Shown here: positions 1 to 8,694 of the stretch, piece after piece
How the letters are laid out: each line of letters starts with the position of its first letter
How positions within the stretch are numbered: position 1 is the stretch's first letter
Source of the DNA: Serratia proteamaculans_D
GTDB lineage: Bacteria; Pseudomonadota; Gammaproteobacteria; Enterobacterales; Enterobacteriaceae
Strand: one strand, 5' to 3'
DNA: 64,000 nucleotides
NCBI RefSeq assembly: GCF_049959315.1
Contig: NZ_CP188201.1
Position numbers and translations under genes: made by a program
Notes under the pieces: model-generated
Told to the model about the DNA's origin: nothing
Databases searched by the model: none
Seen by the model: only the letters and a program-made list of their open reading frames with translations

Positions 1-52
1 TTGGTGGTGTGAAGGCAGGTTTTTACGCTGCCGTCACGCCAGAAAAAACGAA

Positions 53-469
53 TTATTGGCGAGGCGTCAGCGTGAAGCGTGGTTTGCCGTTATGATTTAC
101 CACTTCGTAGTGTTTGGGAGCCGTCAGCGCCAGGAACGCCACCATGCTGCCGTCGGCGTTGGTCAGCGTCATGCCGTCCGGCGTTGGGCGCCAGGCGACC
201 GGCAGTTCGGCCAGGGCCAGCGGCTGCAGACATTGGGCAGAGGCGGTAAACCGGTAGGCGTTAGTGCCTTCGATCAATTCATCGCTTAACTCAACCTCGC
301 AGGCGGCGGCTTTGTTTTCTGCGTCATTCAACTGCCAGTGGCCCTTCAGCGCTGAGGGGGCCAGCAGGGGCAGTGAACTGGCAAAGGTAGTGCTGCTTAA
401 CATAAGGCTCATAACAACTCCTGTCAGGGCAACGCGCCGTACTGCGCGCAAAGAGAGAAATCTCGGCAT
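53..469 (-). CDS. inh: Serralysin-type metalloprotease inhibitor (Inh/AprI family)
   Basis: Periplasmic protein inhibitor that protects the producer from its own serralysin-type protease; family members insert their N-terminus into the active-site cleft. The 138-residue product has a positively charged start, a hydrophobic signal segment ending near STTFAS, then the Inh beta-barrel pattern: LKGHWQL, a Cys pair (AAACEVEL ... AQCLQPLA) that would form the family disulfide, and a C-terminal MVAFLAL strand. The ATG at 469 is chosen because AGGAG lies six bases upstream; a longer reading to 502 lacks such a site. The matching serralysin gene lies about 53 kb away at 53673, which is unusual because inh normally adjoins its protease gene. 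Another protease or exporter gene could lie just left of the window. Confidence 0.88.
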   Translation of the reverse strand: MPRFLSLRAVRRVALTGVVMSLMLSSTTFASSLPLLAPSALKGHWQLNDAENKAAACEVELSDELIEGTNAYRFTASAQCLQPLALAELPVAWRPTPDGMTLTNADGSMVAFLALTAPKHYEVVNHNGKPRFTLTPRQ

Positions 470-554
470 CGGCCACTCCTTACTGAAATCCGTTAATACC
501 ATAGCACGATCCCAAATTCTGGGTGAGCGAAGGGCAAGGCGTTTTAAGGCTCGT

Positions 555-1055
555 TTACCGGCGAAAAATAAGCACCATAAGCATTTCGTCGAGATAGCCC
601 TGCTCGGTTTTCAACGCACGAGGCTCCACGCCATAAGGTTCGAAACCGAACTTCTTATAGAGACTGATTGCGGTATCGTTGTCTGCCACAACGGTAAGCA
701 GTATCTGCTCAACCTGGTTGGAACCATGGTCAATAACCGCTTTTAGCAGCGCATTGGCGATCCCCTGGCCTCTGAACTCGGGTTCAACAAATACCCCGGT
801 CAGCGAGGCCTTATGCGCATCTTTAATGCCTTCGGCCTGCTTGAATACCATGACCCCAACGATCCTGCCGTTTGAATAGGCGCCGAATACGGCACAGCTG
901 GTGAGCCTGTCCGCAAAAAATTGTAGCGGTTTCTCAACTTCAAGCGCGTAAAAAGAGCCGAACATTTCGGGGGACTTTTTTAAGGCTGCAAGCCGAATAA
1001 CCCGAAAATCCTTCACGTCTTCTGCCTGGAGGCGGCGAATTTTAATATCAAGCAT
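555..1055 (-). CDS. GNAT family N-acetyltransferase
   Basis: Single-domain acetyl-CoA-dependent N-acetyltransferase of 166 residues. The acetyl-CoA pyrophosphate loop (motif A) is clear: VEPEFRGQGIANALL, with the R-G-Q-G-I-A core, preceded by the beta-4 strand ASLTGVFV. Motif B is DNDTAISLYKKFGFEPYG, the usual end of a GNAT fold. The ATG at 1055 has AGGA eight bases upstream. The acceptor substrate cannot be read from the sequence; small cytosolic members of this type acetylate amines, peptides or protein N-termini. It stands alone between the inhibitor gene and a hydrolase gene on the same strand. Confidence 0.85.
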   Translation of the reverse strand: MLDIKIRRLQAEDVKDFRVIRLAALKKSPEMFGSFYALEVEKPLQFFADRLTSCAVFGAYSNGRIVGVMVFKQAEGIKDAHKASLTGVFVEPEFRGQGIANALLKAVIDHGSNQVEQILLTVVADNDTAISLYKKFGFEPYGVEPRALKTEQGYLDEMLMVLIFRR

Positions 1056-1083
1056 GGGGGATTTCCTGTCCTGCTTCGAATCG

Positions 1084-2091
1084 TTATGGTCGCAATGCCT
1101 TTATCAGCGCCTGATTGAACTGTGCGGGTTCCTCCATCTGTGGCGCATGGCCCAGCCCCGGAAACTCGATCAGGCGGGCGTGCGGGATCAGTTTCGCCAC
1201 CTGTTTGCCCAGCAGATTGTAATCACCGAGCTTGGCTTTGACCGCTGGCGGGGCGATGTCGCTGCCGATGGCGGTGGTGTCGGCGGTACCAATCATCAGC
1301 GTCGTTGGCGTTTGCAGATCCTTGAACTCGTAGTACACCGGTTGGGTGAAAATCATGTCGTAAATCAAGGCTGAATTCCAGGCCACCAGGCGATGCCCCG
1401 GCCCGTTGTTCAGCCCGGCGAGCATATCGACCCAGCGGTCATATTCTGGTTTCCAGCGGCCGACATAGTAGGTATTCAACTCATATTGCCGAATTCCGGC
1501 AGCGGAAGTTTTCAGTTCACGTTCAAACCATTGATCGACGCTGCGCCACGGCACACCCTTGGCTTTCCAGTCTTCCAGCCCAATCGGGTTCACCATCACC
1601 AGTTGTTCTACGGCTTGCGGATACATCAGGCTGTAACGCGTCGCCAGCATGCCGCCGGTGGAGTGGCCGACGATCGTCGCTTTACTGATTTTCAGGTTAT
1701 TGAGCAATGCATGAGTGTTTTGCGCCAACTGCTGGAAGCTGTATTGGTAATGTTGCGGTTTGGTCGAGCTACAAAAACCGATTTGATCCGGTGCGATCAC
1801 CCGGTAACCGGCTTTGCTCAAGGCCTTAATACTGTCCTGCCAGGTGGCGGCACAGAAATTTTTGCCATGCATCAGCACCACCGTGCGGCCATTGGCATTG
1901 CCTTCTGGCGACACGTCCATATACCCCATACTTAACGTCTGCCCCTGAGAGGTGAAGCTAAACTGCTGCAAGGGGTAAGGGTAGTGAAAACCCTGCAGTT
2001 CCTGACCGTATTTTGGCGTTTCGGTAGCGGCGCCAGCGGCAAAGGCGGTGAGGGCGACGGATAACAGCCAACCACGGGAAAATCTCAGCAT
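1084..2091 (-). CDS. Exported alpha/beta hydrolase
   Basis: Alpha/beta-hydrolase fold enzyme of about 335 residues with an N-terminal signal segment (MLRFSRGWLLSVALTAFAAGA), so it probably acts in the periplasm. The catalytic elements are visible: oxyanion segment MHGKNFC, nucleophile elbow GHSTGG (Ser near residue 143), an acid in the GTADTTA region, and the catalytic His in GLGHAPQMEEP near the C-terminus. The ATG at 2091 has AGGA seven bases upstream; the upstream alternative at 2118 is a TTG without a better site. The architecture resembles haloalkane dehalogenase, proline iminopeptidase and epoxide-hydrolase relatives, but the substrate is not evident. It is the only gene of its unit. 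Confidence 0.8.
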   Translation of the reverse strand: MLRFSRGWLLSVALTAFAAGAATETPKYGQELQGFHYPYPLQQFSFTSQGQTLSMGYMDVSPEGNANGRTVVLMHGKNFCAATWQDSIKALSKAGYRVIAPDQIGFCSSTKPQHYQYSFQQLAQNTHALLNNLKISKATIVGHSTGGMLATRYSLMYPQAVEQLVMVNPIGLEDWKAKGVPWRSVDQWFERELKTSAAGIRQYELNTYYVGRWKPEYDRWVDMLAGLNNGPGHRLVAWNSALIYDMIFTQPVYYEFKDLQTPTTLMIGTADTTAIGSDIAPPAVKAKLGDYNLLGKQVAKLIPHARLIEFPGLGHAPQMEEPAQFNQALIKALRP

Positions 2092-2215
2092 CCTGATGTC
2101 CTTATGAAAAATCGACAAGAGTCTGAGTATAGCCGCAATGATTTTAAAAACGGGCGGCGGTCATTCTGCTCGTCATTAGTATGGCGTTGCCAACGGGTAA
2201 CTAAGACGCTTTTAC

Positions 2216-3121
2216 TTACACCGCCCGGCGTCGCCATAAAGCCGTGAACCGGCCCGGTTTGGCGAACATCACCAGATTACCCAGCAGGATCAGGCACAGG
2301 CCAATTACCGCATTCAGATGCCACTGATAACCTTCATAGATTGTCGAAATGCTCAGTGCCACCAGTGGGAACAACAGGGTGCTGTAGGCCGCTGCACCGG
2401 CACCAATCCGGCCCAGCAGGCTGAAATAGGCGGCGAAGGCGATCACCGAACCGAAAATCGCCAGGTACAGCAATGAACCGATATAGCGGCTGCTGAATTC
2501 AATTTGAAACGACGCGCCCTGGGCCAGGGCGATCAGCGCCATCAGGACTGCGCCGTAGCTCATGGCATAGGTATTGGTGGACAGAATATCCAGCCCACGT
2601 CGCTGGTGCCGGGAACTGATCATATTGCCCAGTGAAAAACCGAAAGTGCCGAGCGCGCTCAGCCCGATGCCTTTCAATAGCCCTGGTGCCATTTGCGCAG
2701 CAACGAGATCTTGCCAGAAAAGGGCGACGATCCCGGTGATACCCAGCACCGCCGCCGGCAGCAGGTTTGGGCTGGGGCGTTGCCGGAAGAAAATCATGCC
2801 ATTGACCGCGTTGAACAGCACCGCCATTGAGAAAATCACCGATTCCAGCCCGCTGCTGATATAGGCCGCAGCATGGTAGAAGCAATAGAAGTTAAACCCG
2901 AACACGCAGCAGCCTTGCAGGAGGCAGAACAGATGGTCGCCCAGAGCAATGCGGCGCAGGCGACGTGCCAACAGCAGAATGACCAACATCACCAGCGCGG
3001 CGACCACAAAGCGGTAACTGATGGACACGGGAATGGCCACCGGCCCTTCCTGTTGCAGGGTAATCGCAATCCAGGTGGTGCCCCAAATCAGCACCACGGC
3101 AAGGTACAGCAGCGTGTTCAT
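2216..3121 (-). CDS. EamA/DMT family transporter
   Basis: Inner-membrane drug/metabolite exporter of 301 residues with about ten hydrophobic segments in the two-repeat EamA arrangement. The first begins MNTLLYLAVVLIWGTTW, with the WGTTW motif typical of the family; the second repeat begins near LGTFGFSLGNM. The ATG at 3121 is preceded by GGAG at six bases. An open reading frame extends upstream to 3262 but that part is basic and unlike a membrane protein, so it is excluded. The gene is divergent from the AraC regulator at 3301 with a short shared intergenic region, so that regulator is the likely controller of this exporter. Substrate unknown; amino-acid or drug efflux is typical. Confidence 0.85.
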   Translation of the reverse strand: MNTLLYLAVVLIWGTTWIAITLQQEGPVAIPVSISYRFVVAALVMLVILLLARRLRRIALGDHLFCLLQGCCVFGFNFYCFYHAAAYISSGLESVIFSMAVLFNAVNGMIFFRQRPSPNLLPAAVLGITGIVALFWQDLVAAQMAPGLLKGIGLSALGTFGFSLGNMISSRHQRRGLDILSTNTYAMSYGAVLMALIALAQGASFQIEFSSRYIGSLLYLAIFGSVIAFAAYFSLLGRIGAGAAAYSTLLFPLVALSISTIYEGYQWHLNAVIGLCLILLGNLVMFAKPGRFTALWRRRAV

Positions 3122-3300
3122 AATAAACTCCGGCAAAAACAATAGAAAGGCAGTATCAGCCACTGCACGCCGCCGTACTTTCCGTGCTTTGCTGGCAATT
3201 GCATATTCTTGCGCTTTTTTTGGCAAAAGCGCGGACTGACGGCTGGTGTGGCGCTGCGCCACTCTCTACACTGGAGGGATGGGTGAAAAAGGGGGCGGCG

Positions 3301-4170
3301 ATGTCCGGCTACAAGGCGTTTGAAACACTGCGGGAACATAAAGCGCGGTTGCACAACAGCGTGCGGCTGGGTTCTGGCGTGGAATTGGCCGCCTGGTCCA
3401 ACTGCAACGACCGCATTACCCAGGAAAGCGCCGATCACCATACTCTGAGTCTGTATGTTGCCGACGGCTATGAGTGTTATCAAAAAGTCCCCGGTGGCTG
3501 GAAGAACGGCGGCGGGCCGGATCGCTTTTGTATTATGCCACGTCAGTATGAATCTACCTGGGACGTGCGCAGCGATTTGTCTTTTGTGCACCTTTACTGC
3601 ACCGATCGTCATTTGCGTCAGGTGGCAGAGCAAACCTGGGATCGCAGCCCGGCGGCGATTAACCTCGAATCATGCGCCTTTGGCGAAGACCCGCAGATCA
3701 CACTGCTGTATCGCCAGTTTTTACTTAACTGCAACTGGCAGGAGCGCAGCAACCAACTGGCACTCAGCAGTGCCACAACCCTGCTGATGTCGCACCTGAT
3801 CCAGCGCTACAGCCAGTTGCAATGGGCATTGCCGCAGATCCGCGGCGGCCTGGCTCCGGCGGTCGCCAGACGGGTGAAAGAATATATTGAGCAGCATCTA
3901 GACCAGCCGTTGTTGCTGGCAGACCTGGCGGCGCAGGCGGGGCTGAGTGAGTTCCATTTTGCCCGCATGTTCAAACATGAAATCGGCCTGGCACCACACC
4001 AGTTTGTGATGCGCGCGCGGCTGCAGCAGGCAGAAAAACTGCTGCGTCACAGCCTGCTGCCACTGACGCAGATTGCGCTGGAGTGCGGTTTTAGCTCCTC
4101 CAGCCATTTCTGCAACCGCTTCAAGGCGGCCTATGGATTTGCCCCGACGCAAATGCGTCAGGGGCGTTGA
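3301..4170 (+). CDS. AraC family transcriptional regulator
   Basis: DNA-binding regulator of 289 residues. The C-terminal third carries the two helix-turn-helix motifs of the AraC/XylS family: LLADLAAQAGLSEFHFARMFK and PLTQIALECGFSSSSHFCNRFK, followed by the typical GFAPTQMR end. The N-terminal part lacks an obvious AraC arabinose-cupin signature but is the right size for a ligand domain. An alternative GTG start at 3283 has the stronger Shine-Dalgarno (GGAGG at 3273), adding six residues; the ATG at 3301 was kept as the conservative start. It is divergent from the EamA exporter and directly upstream of the glyoxalase-fold gene, so it may control both. Confidence 0.87.
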   Translation: MSGYKAFETLREHKARLHNSVRLGSGVELAAWSNCNDRITQESADHHTLSLYVADGYECYQKVPGGWKNGGGPDRFCIMPRQYESTWDVRSDLSFVHLYCTDRHLRQVAEQTWDRSPAAINLESCAFGEDPQITLLYRQFLLNCNWQERSNQLALSSATTLLMSHLIQRYSQLQWALPQIRGGLAPAVARRVKEYIEQHLDQPLLLADLAAQAGLSEFHFARMFKHEIGLAPHQFVMRARLQQAEKLLRHSLLPLTQIALECGFSSSSHFCNRFKAAYGFAPTQMRQGR

Positions 4171-4188
4171 TAGCCAACAGGAGAGAAC

Positions 4189-4626
4189 ATGGAACAGCAG
4201 TTCGCAGGACTGGGCGTGTTGTTTATCGCCGGATTTGGGCCAATTACCTTGCAAACGGAACAAAGCAAGGCGTTCTACGCTGACGCGCTGGGGCTGCCGC
4301 TGAAGCCGATGGACGGCAATGCCGATTATTTGCTGACTGAGCATGGTGTGCTGGAGGGCGTGAAACACTTCGCCCTGTGGCCGTTGGCGCAGGCCGCACA
4401 GTCCTGCTTCGGCAGTGAGCAATGGCCGGCCGATTTACCGGTGCCACAGGCCTGGATGGAATTTGACGTTGCCGATATGGCACTGGCAACTCAGGGATTG
4501 ATCGATCGCGGTTATCGTCTGCTGGTAGCTAACCGTGAAGAACCCTGGGGCCAGAGCGTCACCCGCTTGCTCAGCCCGGAAGGGCTGTTGATCGGCGTGA
4601 CCTTTACCCCCTGGTTGCGTGACTAA
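4189..4626 (+). CDS. Glyoxalase/bleomycin-resistance/dioxygenase-fold protein
   Basis: A 145-residue VOC-superfamily protein. The half-site order is visible: an N-terminal strand GPITLQT followed by the helix SKAFYADALGLP, and a second module starting at AWMEFDVADMALATQGLIDRGY with the terminal SPEGLLIGVTFTP strand. Such proteins bind small molecules or metals; members range from lactoylglutathione lyase to antibiotic-binding proteins, and the metal-ligand pattern here is not complete enough to choose. The ATG has AGGAG five to six bases upstream and follows the AraC gene by 18 bp, so the two are probably cotranscribed. It converges on mdtG with only 7 bp between the stop codons. Confidence 0.8.
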   Translation: MEQQFAGLGVLFIAGFGPITLQTEQSKAFYADALGLPLKPMDGNADYLLTEHGVLEGVKHFALWPLAQAAQSCFGSEQWPADLPVPQAWMEFDVADMALATQGLIDRGYRLLVANREEPWGQSVTRLLSPEGLLIGVTFTPWLRD

Positions 4627-4633
4627 TCGTTAA

Positions 4634-5854
4634 TCAACGCTCTCCCTCTCCGCCGGAGGGGGATGACTTGGCTTCGACCTTATTAAACTGGCTGCGCAGC
4701 TGCAGGCAGTTAATCAGCACCAGCACCGCCGTGACCACAAACACCCAGCGGAAGCCCATCAGCGCCGATACGCCAGATCCAATCAGTGGCCCCACCACGT
4801 TACCGAGATACATAAACGACTGGTTATAGCCGAAGATGCGCCCGGTGACCTGATCGGAAGAGTACTTCAGCAGCAGTGTCTGCACGGCAGGCATCAAGGC
4901 ACCATCGGCAAACCCCAACAGAAAACGCAGGATCCCCAACTGGAGCGGCGTTTCCACCCAGGCCATGATGGCAAATAGCACCGTCGTCAATCCCAATGCG
5001 GCCAACAAAATACGTGCGGTGCCGATACGGTCGCCAAGCCGGCCGAGGCGCGGGGCGGACATCAACGCGGCTACGCCAGGAACGGCGGCAATCATGCCGC
5101 TAATAAAGGCCAGATTGCCACTATCGCCGGATAAATCCTTGATAAACAAAGTCAGTATCGGACTGATCGATGAGTTGGCCAGTTGGATCATCAGAGTGCT
5201 GACAAACAGGGTCACAATCAACGCCGGATAGGGTAGCGATTGGAATACCGCTTTACCGCTTAACCGGTCGGCTTTTTTTACCTCGATATGGCGTTCTTTT
5301 ATCAGGAACAGGGTAATCAGGAAACTGACAAACATCAGTACCGCGGTAACGAAGAACACCACGCGCAGCCCCAGATGGTCGGCCATCAGGCCTCCTAACA
5401 GTGGGCCAACGATCACCCCGGTCACCGGGCCGGTAGACAGAGTACCCAAAGCCCAGCCGCTTTTGTCACGCGGCACCTGCGAGGCGACCAGCGCCATGGC
5501 ATTGGGGATATAGCCGGAGGTCAGCCCCATCAGCGCGCGCAGCGCAAACAGCTGATAAACGTTGGTGACCATACCCTGCAGCGCAATCACGACGGCCATC
5601 CCCAGCGAAGCACGCAGCAGCATCAGCTTGCGGCCCTTGCGGTCTGCCAGGCTGCCCCACAGTGGTGATACCAGCGCCGAGACCAAAAAGGTGCCGCTGA
5701 ACACCAGTCCGGACCAGATACTCAGTGACTGGTGCCCACTGACGCCGAGCTGTTCGACGTACAGCGGTAGAAAAGGCAGGATTTGGCTCATCGCCAGCCC
5801 GGTAAAGAAACAGCCGAGCCAGACCGAGATCAGATTGAGTTTCCACGCTTCCAT
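4634..5854 (-). CDS. mdtG: Multidrug efflux MFS transporter MdtG
   Basis: Twelve-segment major facilitator drug/H+ antiporter of 406 residues in the inner membrane. It follows E. coli MdtG (YceE; deoxycholate and fosfomycin efflux) nearly end to end: WLGCFFTGLAMS, PFLPLYVEQLGV, the motif-A loop GSLADRKGRK between segments 2 and 3, SGWALGTLSTG, and LRFLLGFADGAL. The last residues (KSSPSGGEGER) are unlike the family and are encoded by an inverted repeat that runs into the stop codon, so the terminator-like repeat appears to have been read into the protein. It converges on the glyoxalase-fold gene. Confidence 0.9.
   Translation of the reverse strand: MEAWKLNLISVWLGCFFTGLAMSQILPFLPLYVEQLGVSGHQSLSIWSGLVFSGTFLVSALVSPLWGSLADRKGRKLMLLRASLGMAVVIALQGMVTNVYQLFALRALMGLTSGYIPNAMALVASQVPRDKSGWALGTLSTGPVTGVIVGPLLGGLMADHLGLRVVFFVTAVLMFVSFLITLFLIKERHIEVKKADRLSGKAVFQSLPYPALIVTLFVSTLMIQLANSSISPILTLFIKDLSGDSGNLAFISGMIAAVPGVAALMSAPRLGRLGDRIGTARILLAALGLTTVLFAIMAWVETPLQLGILRFLLGFADGALMPAVQTLLLKYSSDQVTGRIFGYNQSFMYLGNVVGPLIGSGVSALMGFRWVFVVTAVLVLINCLQLRSQFNKVEAKSSPSGGEGER
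4638..4666. repeat. Inverted repeat overlapping the 3' end of mdtG
   Basis: The arms TCCCTCTCCG and CGGAGGGGGA can pair over ten positions with one G-T wobble and almost no loop. The element covers the last codons and stop of mdtG and sits between two convergent genes, so it could act as a bidirectional terminator. It is also the direct cause of the odd SPSGGEGER tail of MdtG. Confidence 0.6.
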
Positions 5855-5974
5855 CAGCTTGTCGTACCACTTTGAATTGGGAGGGATTTATTGAGCAGAG
5901 TAATAATAACACCGGTTATCAGAGGCTGCTGGGCGAAATCGGTGAATAAAAGTAAAACCTGCCGGGCGGTGGGT

Positions 5975-6307
5975 TTAAGGGGCTATCAGTCGATTAAACA
6001 ACAGCTGCTGGATATCCTGCTTTTGTGTAAGAAAAGTGTGCACGGTAATCAGAGAATCTTCGAGTGAATAGATGACGCGGTAGCCGTTTGGCGTATTACA
6101 TTCACGGTATTTATCGCAGCCAATCTTTAAAAGTTCAGGGCAAATCTGACAACCGGCTGAGAACTGACTGACCCTGGCTTCAAACGCGTTGATGATGTCA
6201 TCCACGACAGGTATCGGAGGGACATTATTAGCTTTAAGATGACGGATAATCTCGACCAGGGTGCCTTTTGCCGTTGCGGTATACTCAATACCAGGCTGTT
6301 CCTTCAT
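5975..6307 (-). CDS. RelE/ParE-type toxin of a toxin-antitoxin pair
   Basis: A 110-residue small basic protein following the RelE/ParE fold order: an N-terminal YTATAKGTLVEIIRHL helix region, then the strand cluster ICPELLKIGCDKYRECNTPNGYRVIYSLEDSLITVHTFL, ending QKQDIQQLLFNRL. The GYRVIYSLEDSLITVHTF segment is the characteristic RelE-like sheet with basic and aromatic residues. It begins 21 bp after the Phd/YefM-like antitoxin gene, the normal antitoxin-then-toxin order. RelE relatives cleave mRNA on the ribosome and ParE relatives inhibit gyrase; the sequence does not decide between them. The gene looks intact. Confidence 0.78.
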   Translation of the reverse strand: MKEQPGIEYTATAKGTLVEIIRHLKANNVPPIPVVDDIINAFEARVSQFSAGCQICPELLKIGCDKYRECNTPNGYRVIYSLEDSLITVHTFLTQKQDIQQLLFNRLIAP

Positions 6308-6328
6308 ATGACATCTCCTTTTACCGCA

Positions 6329-6562
6329 TTAGTCATCTATATCAGCCAGTAACTGGTCGCGGGAATAAACTTTGCCTTCTTTTTTGTCTTTTTCAGACAG
6401 CGTTAGCAATTTAAGCAGGGCAATAGCATCATCCCGTTGCTTGCGCTCTTCATAAGACTCGATCACATAAGCCGGTGTGCCATTTTGCGTCACCAGAATG
6501 GGCTCAGATAAATCGAGTGCGGCGGCGTGTTTCTTTACGTAGCTTATGGTTTCAACTTTCAT
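6329..6562 (-). CDS. Phd/YefM-type antitoxin
   Basis: A 77-residue antitoxin: N-terminal DNA-binding part with the Phd/YefM pattern (SYVKKHAAALDLSEPILVTQNGTPAYVIESYEE) and an acidic C-terminal tail (SEKDKKEGKVYSRDQLLADIDD) that would wrap the toxin. The ATG at 6562 has AGGA at seven bases; the reading from 6592 lacks support. Antitoxins of this family autoregulate their operon through the N-terminal domain, so the promoter just upstream, within 6563-6690, is the likely operator region. Confidence 0.83.
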   Translation of the reverse strand: MKVETISYVKKHAAALDLSEPILVTQNGTPAYVIESYEERKQRDDAIALLKLLTLSEKDKKEGKVYSRDQLLADIDD

Positions 6563-6693
6563 ACAGGCGTCCTCGCAGGTCGAATGTGTCAAATTTAGTC
6601 CATATTCAGACCATAAGCAATGCGCCGGAAAGAAGCGAATCTGCTACTTTGTGACAGGGCGATTTTCGCCGCTAAATGAATCAGGAGATAAAG

Positions 6694-7557
6694 GTGCCCC
6701 AGGAAAAACCGAGCATAAAGCTGCGCCCAATGCTTGAAACAGATCTTCCGGCCGCGTTCGAACTGTCGCAGCAGGCGCAGTGGCCCCATCGGCGGGAAGA
6801 TTGGCAACTGGCGTGGTCATTGGGAGCCGGTGTGATAGCCGAGGCCGAAGGTAAGGTGGTGGGCTGTGCGCTGCGTTGGTTGTGGGGTGAACAACGTGCC
6901 ACGCTGGGGTTGGTGATTGTTGCCGAGCAGCATCGTGGGCAAGGTATTGCCAGGGCGATGATGCAGAGACTGATGTCACCATTGGGTGATTATCAGCTTC
7001 ACCTGGTGGCTAGCGATCAGGGAAAACCGCTGTATCGGCAGTTGGGGTTTATCGATCAGGGGCCCTTGGCGCAACATCAATGCCGTGAGCTGCCAATGCG
7101 CAACGCCGGACCTTTGCCGCCAGGTTTAACCCTGCGCCCGGCATTGCCAGCGGACATTGCCTTACTGACTGAATTGGATTTTGCCGCCAGTGGCCTGCAG
7201 CGTCAGCCGTTGTGGGTGGCATTGCTGGCCAGTGCCGAGCAGGCGTTGGTGCTGGAACGACAGGGTATTGCTGTGGGTTTTGCCCTGCGGCGTCGTTTTG
7301 GTTATGGCAGTGTGATCGGCCCGGTGGTTGCCCCTGAGCTTGCCGACGCGGTTATCCTGATTGATGCCTTGTGCCAGCCTTGCAGCGGTCAGTTTGTACG
7401 GGTAGATACACCGCTGGATACCGGTCTTGGCGAATGGCTGATTGGGCGGGGTTTACCCTGTATTGATACGCCCACCATCATGATTCGTGGCACACCTCAT
7501 AGACCGGATTGTCATCTTGCACAGACTTTTGCACTGGTTTCGCAAGCCTGGTCATAG
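6694..7557 (+). CDS. Two-domain GNAT acetyltransferase
   Basis: A protein of about 287 residues with an N-terminal GNAT domain (LGLVIVAEQHRGQGIARAMMQRL, acetyl-CoA loop H-R-G-Q-G-I-A; then YRQLGFIDQGP) and a C-terminal half that begins a second GNAT-like unit (LTLRPALPADIALLTELDF ... AVGFALRRRFGYGSVIGPVVA) with no clear acetyl-CoA loop, as in YitI/Acetyltransf_18-type proteins. The start is placed at GTG 6694: AGGAG lies exactly six bases upstream, whereas the ATG at 6676 itself lies upstream of that site and would be poorly translated. Substrate unknown. Confidence 0.8.
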   Translation: MPQEKPSIKLRPMLETDLPAAFELSQQAQWPHRREDWQLAWSLGAGVIAEAEGKVVGCALRWLWGEQRATLGLVIVAEQHRGQGIARAMMQRLMSPLGDYQLHLVASDQGKPLYRQLGFIDQGPLAQHQCRELPMRNAGPLPPGLTLRPALPADIALLTELDFAASGLQRQPLWVALLASAEQALVLERQGIAVGFALRRRFGYGSVIGPVVAPELADAVILIDALCQPCSGQFVRVDTPLDTGLGEWLIGRGLPCIDTPTIMIRGTPHRPDCHLAQTFALVSQAWS

Positions 7558-7775
7558 AATTGAAATTAAAGGTTCACGGCGGTGCATTGCCAGATGCATT
7601 GCCCAAATGTTGTGCAATAGTTATCAACTGATGACTATGTTGTAACCGTGGGCGCTGCCGTTCCAGCACCGCCATACGCCGCCGCGCGAGAATTTTTCCC
7701 CAGCAGTTCGCCATTGGCACGCGCCATGCATTGTCATCATCAGTCTTTGTTACCTGAGTAACAGAGGGTGGCGTG

Positions 7776-7811
7776 ATGACAACTCAACAACAGTGGGCGA
7801 ACTATGGCTGA
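7776..7811 (+). other. Possible 11-codon leader peptide overlapping the rpiR-like start
   Basis: The open frame ATG at 7776 encodes MTTQQQWANYG and stops at TGA 7809-7811, overlapping the ATG (7804) of the following regulator in another frame. GAGG lies eight bases before its ATG, while the regulator's own start has only a weak site. The arrangement suggests that the regulator is translated by coupling to this short frame. This is inference from position; there is no direct evidence that the peptide is made. Confidence 0.4.
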
Positions 7812-8676
7812 GCATCCAGATGTAATCGCACAAATAGAAGCGTCATTTGCGGTACAGACCCCGACCGGGAAGCGTATTGCCGGTTATCTGCTGGCCAATT
7901 TGGCGCAGGTGCCGTTTGAAACGGCAGACAGCATCGCCCGCAGCACTGCCACCAGTGGCATTTCTGTGGGGCGTTACCTGCGCAGTCTGGGTTATCGCAA
8001 TCTTGACGATTTGAAACGCACGCTGCGTGAACAGGGAACGGCGCTGTATCAGCCCTGGGGCGTGACCGACCGTCTGGGCGCCTATCGCCAACGGCGCGCA
8101 CAGCCACAGCCGCAAAAGCTGCGCCAGTCGTTAACGCTGGAGCTGGAGGCGATAGAGCATGTTTATCAACTAGCCGGTGGCGATGCCTTTGCTCAGGTCA
8201 GCCGACAGTTGGCGCAGGCAGAAGCGGTGTTTGTGGTGGGTATTCAGTCCACGCGCGGCATCGCCAACGCCTTCTACAGCCATCTGGAATATCTGCGGCC
8301 CAAAGTCTATTACGCCGACGGGTTGTCCGGCACCTACGTGGAATCTCTTAATTCGGAATTCAGCGCGCCTTATTTGGTGCTGACCGATACCCGCGCCTAT
8401 TCCACTATTGCCCAAAAATACTGCCAGGCCGCCTGTGCCCGCGGGCTGCGATTGGCGCTGATCACGGATATTTACTGCCCGTGGGCAAGGGATTACCCGA
8501 TTGATCTGCTGCAGGTGAAAACCGACACCGGCCAGTTTTGGGACTCACTGGCACCGCTGAGTTGTCTGTTCAATCTGCTGCTGTCTTCGGTGCTGGAACA
8601 GGGCGGCGCGGCGGTGGAACAACGGCTGGCCAATAACCGCATGTTGCAAAAAGAGCTGGGACAATTCGAATCTTAA
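7804..8676 (+). CDS. RpiR/MurR-type transcriptional regulator with SIS domain
   Basis: A 290-residue regulator: N-terminal RpiR helix-turn-helix domain (TPTGKRIAGYLLANLAQVPFETADSIARSTATSGISVGRYLRSLGYRNLDDLKRTLR) followed by a C-terminal sugar-isomerase (SIS) fold (AEAVFVVGIQSTRGIANAFYSHLEYL ... APYLVLTDTRAYSTIAQKYCQAAC). RpiR members sense phosphosugars or cell-wall amino sugars (MurR). It is immediately upstream of ddpX (18 bp) on the same strand, so it heads the operon and very probably regulates it. E. coli ddp has no such gene at its head and is known as a nitrogen-regulated operon, so control here appears to be different. Confidence 0.85.
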   Translation: MAEHPDVIAQIEASFAVQTPTGKRIAGYLLANLAQVPFETADSIARSTATSGISVGRYLRSLGYRNLDDLKRTLREQGTALYQPWGVTDRLGAYRQRRAQPQPQKLRQSLTLELEAIEHVYQLAGGDAFAQVSRQLAQAEAVFVVGIQSTRGIANAFYSHLEYLRPKVYYADGLSGTYVESLNSEFSAPYLVLTDTRAYSTIAQKYCQAACARGLRLALITDIYCPWARDYPIDLLQVKTDTGQFWDSLAPLSCLFNLLLSSVLEQGGAAVEQRLANNRMLQKELGQFES

Positions 8677-8694
8677 TCACTATGGGAAAATGTA

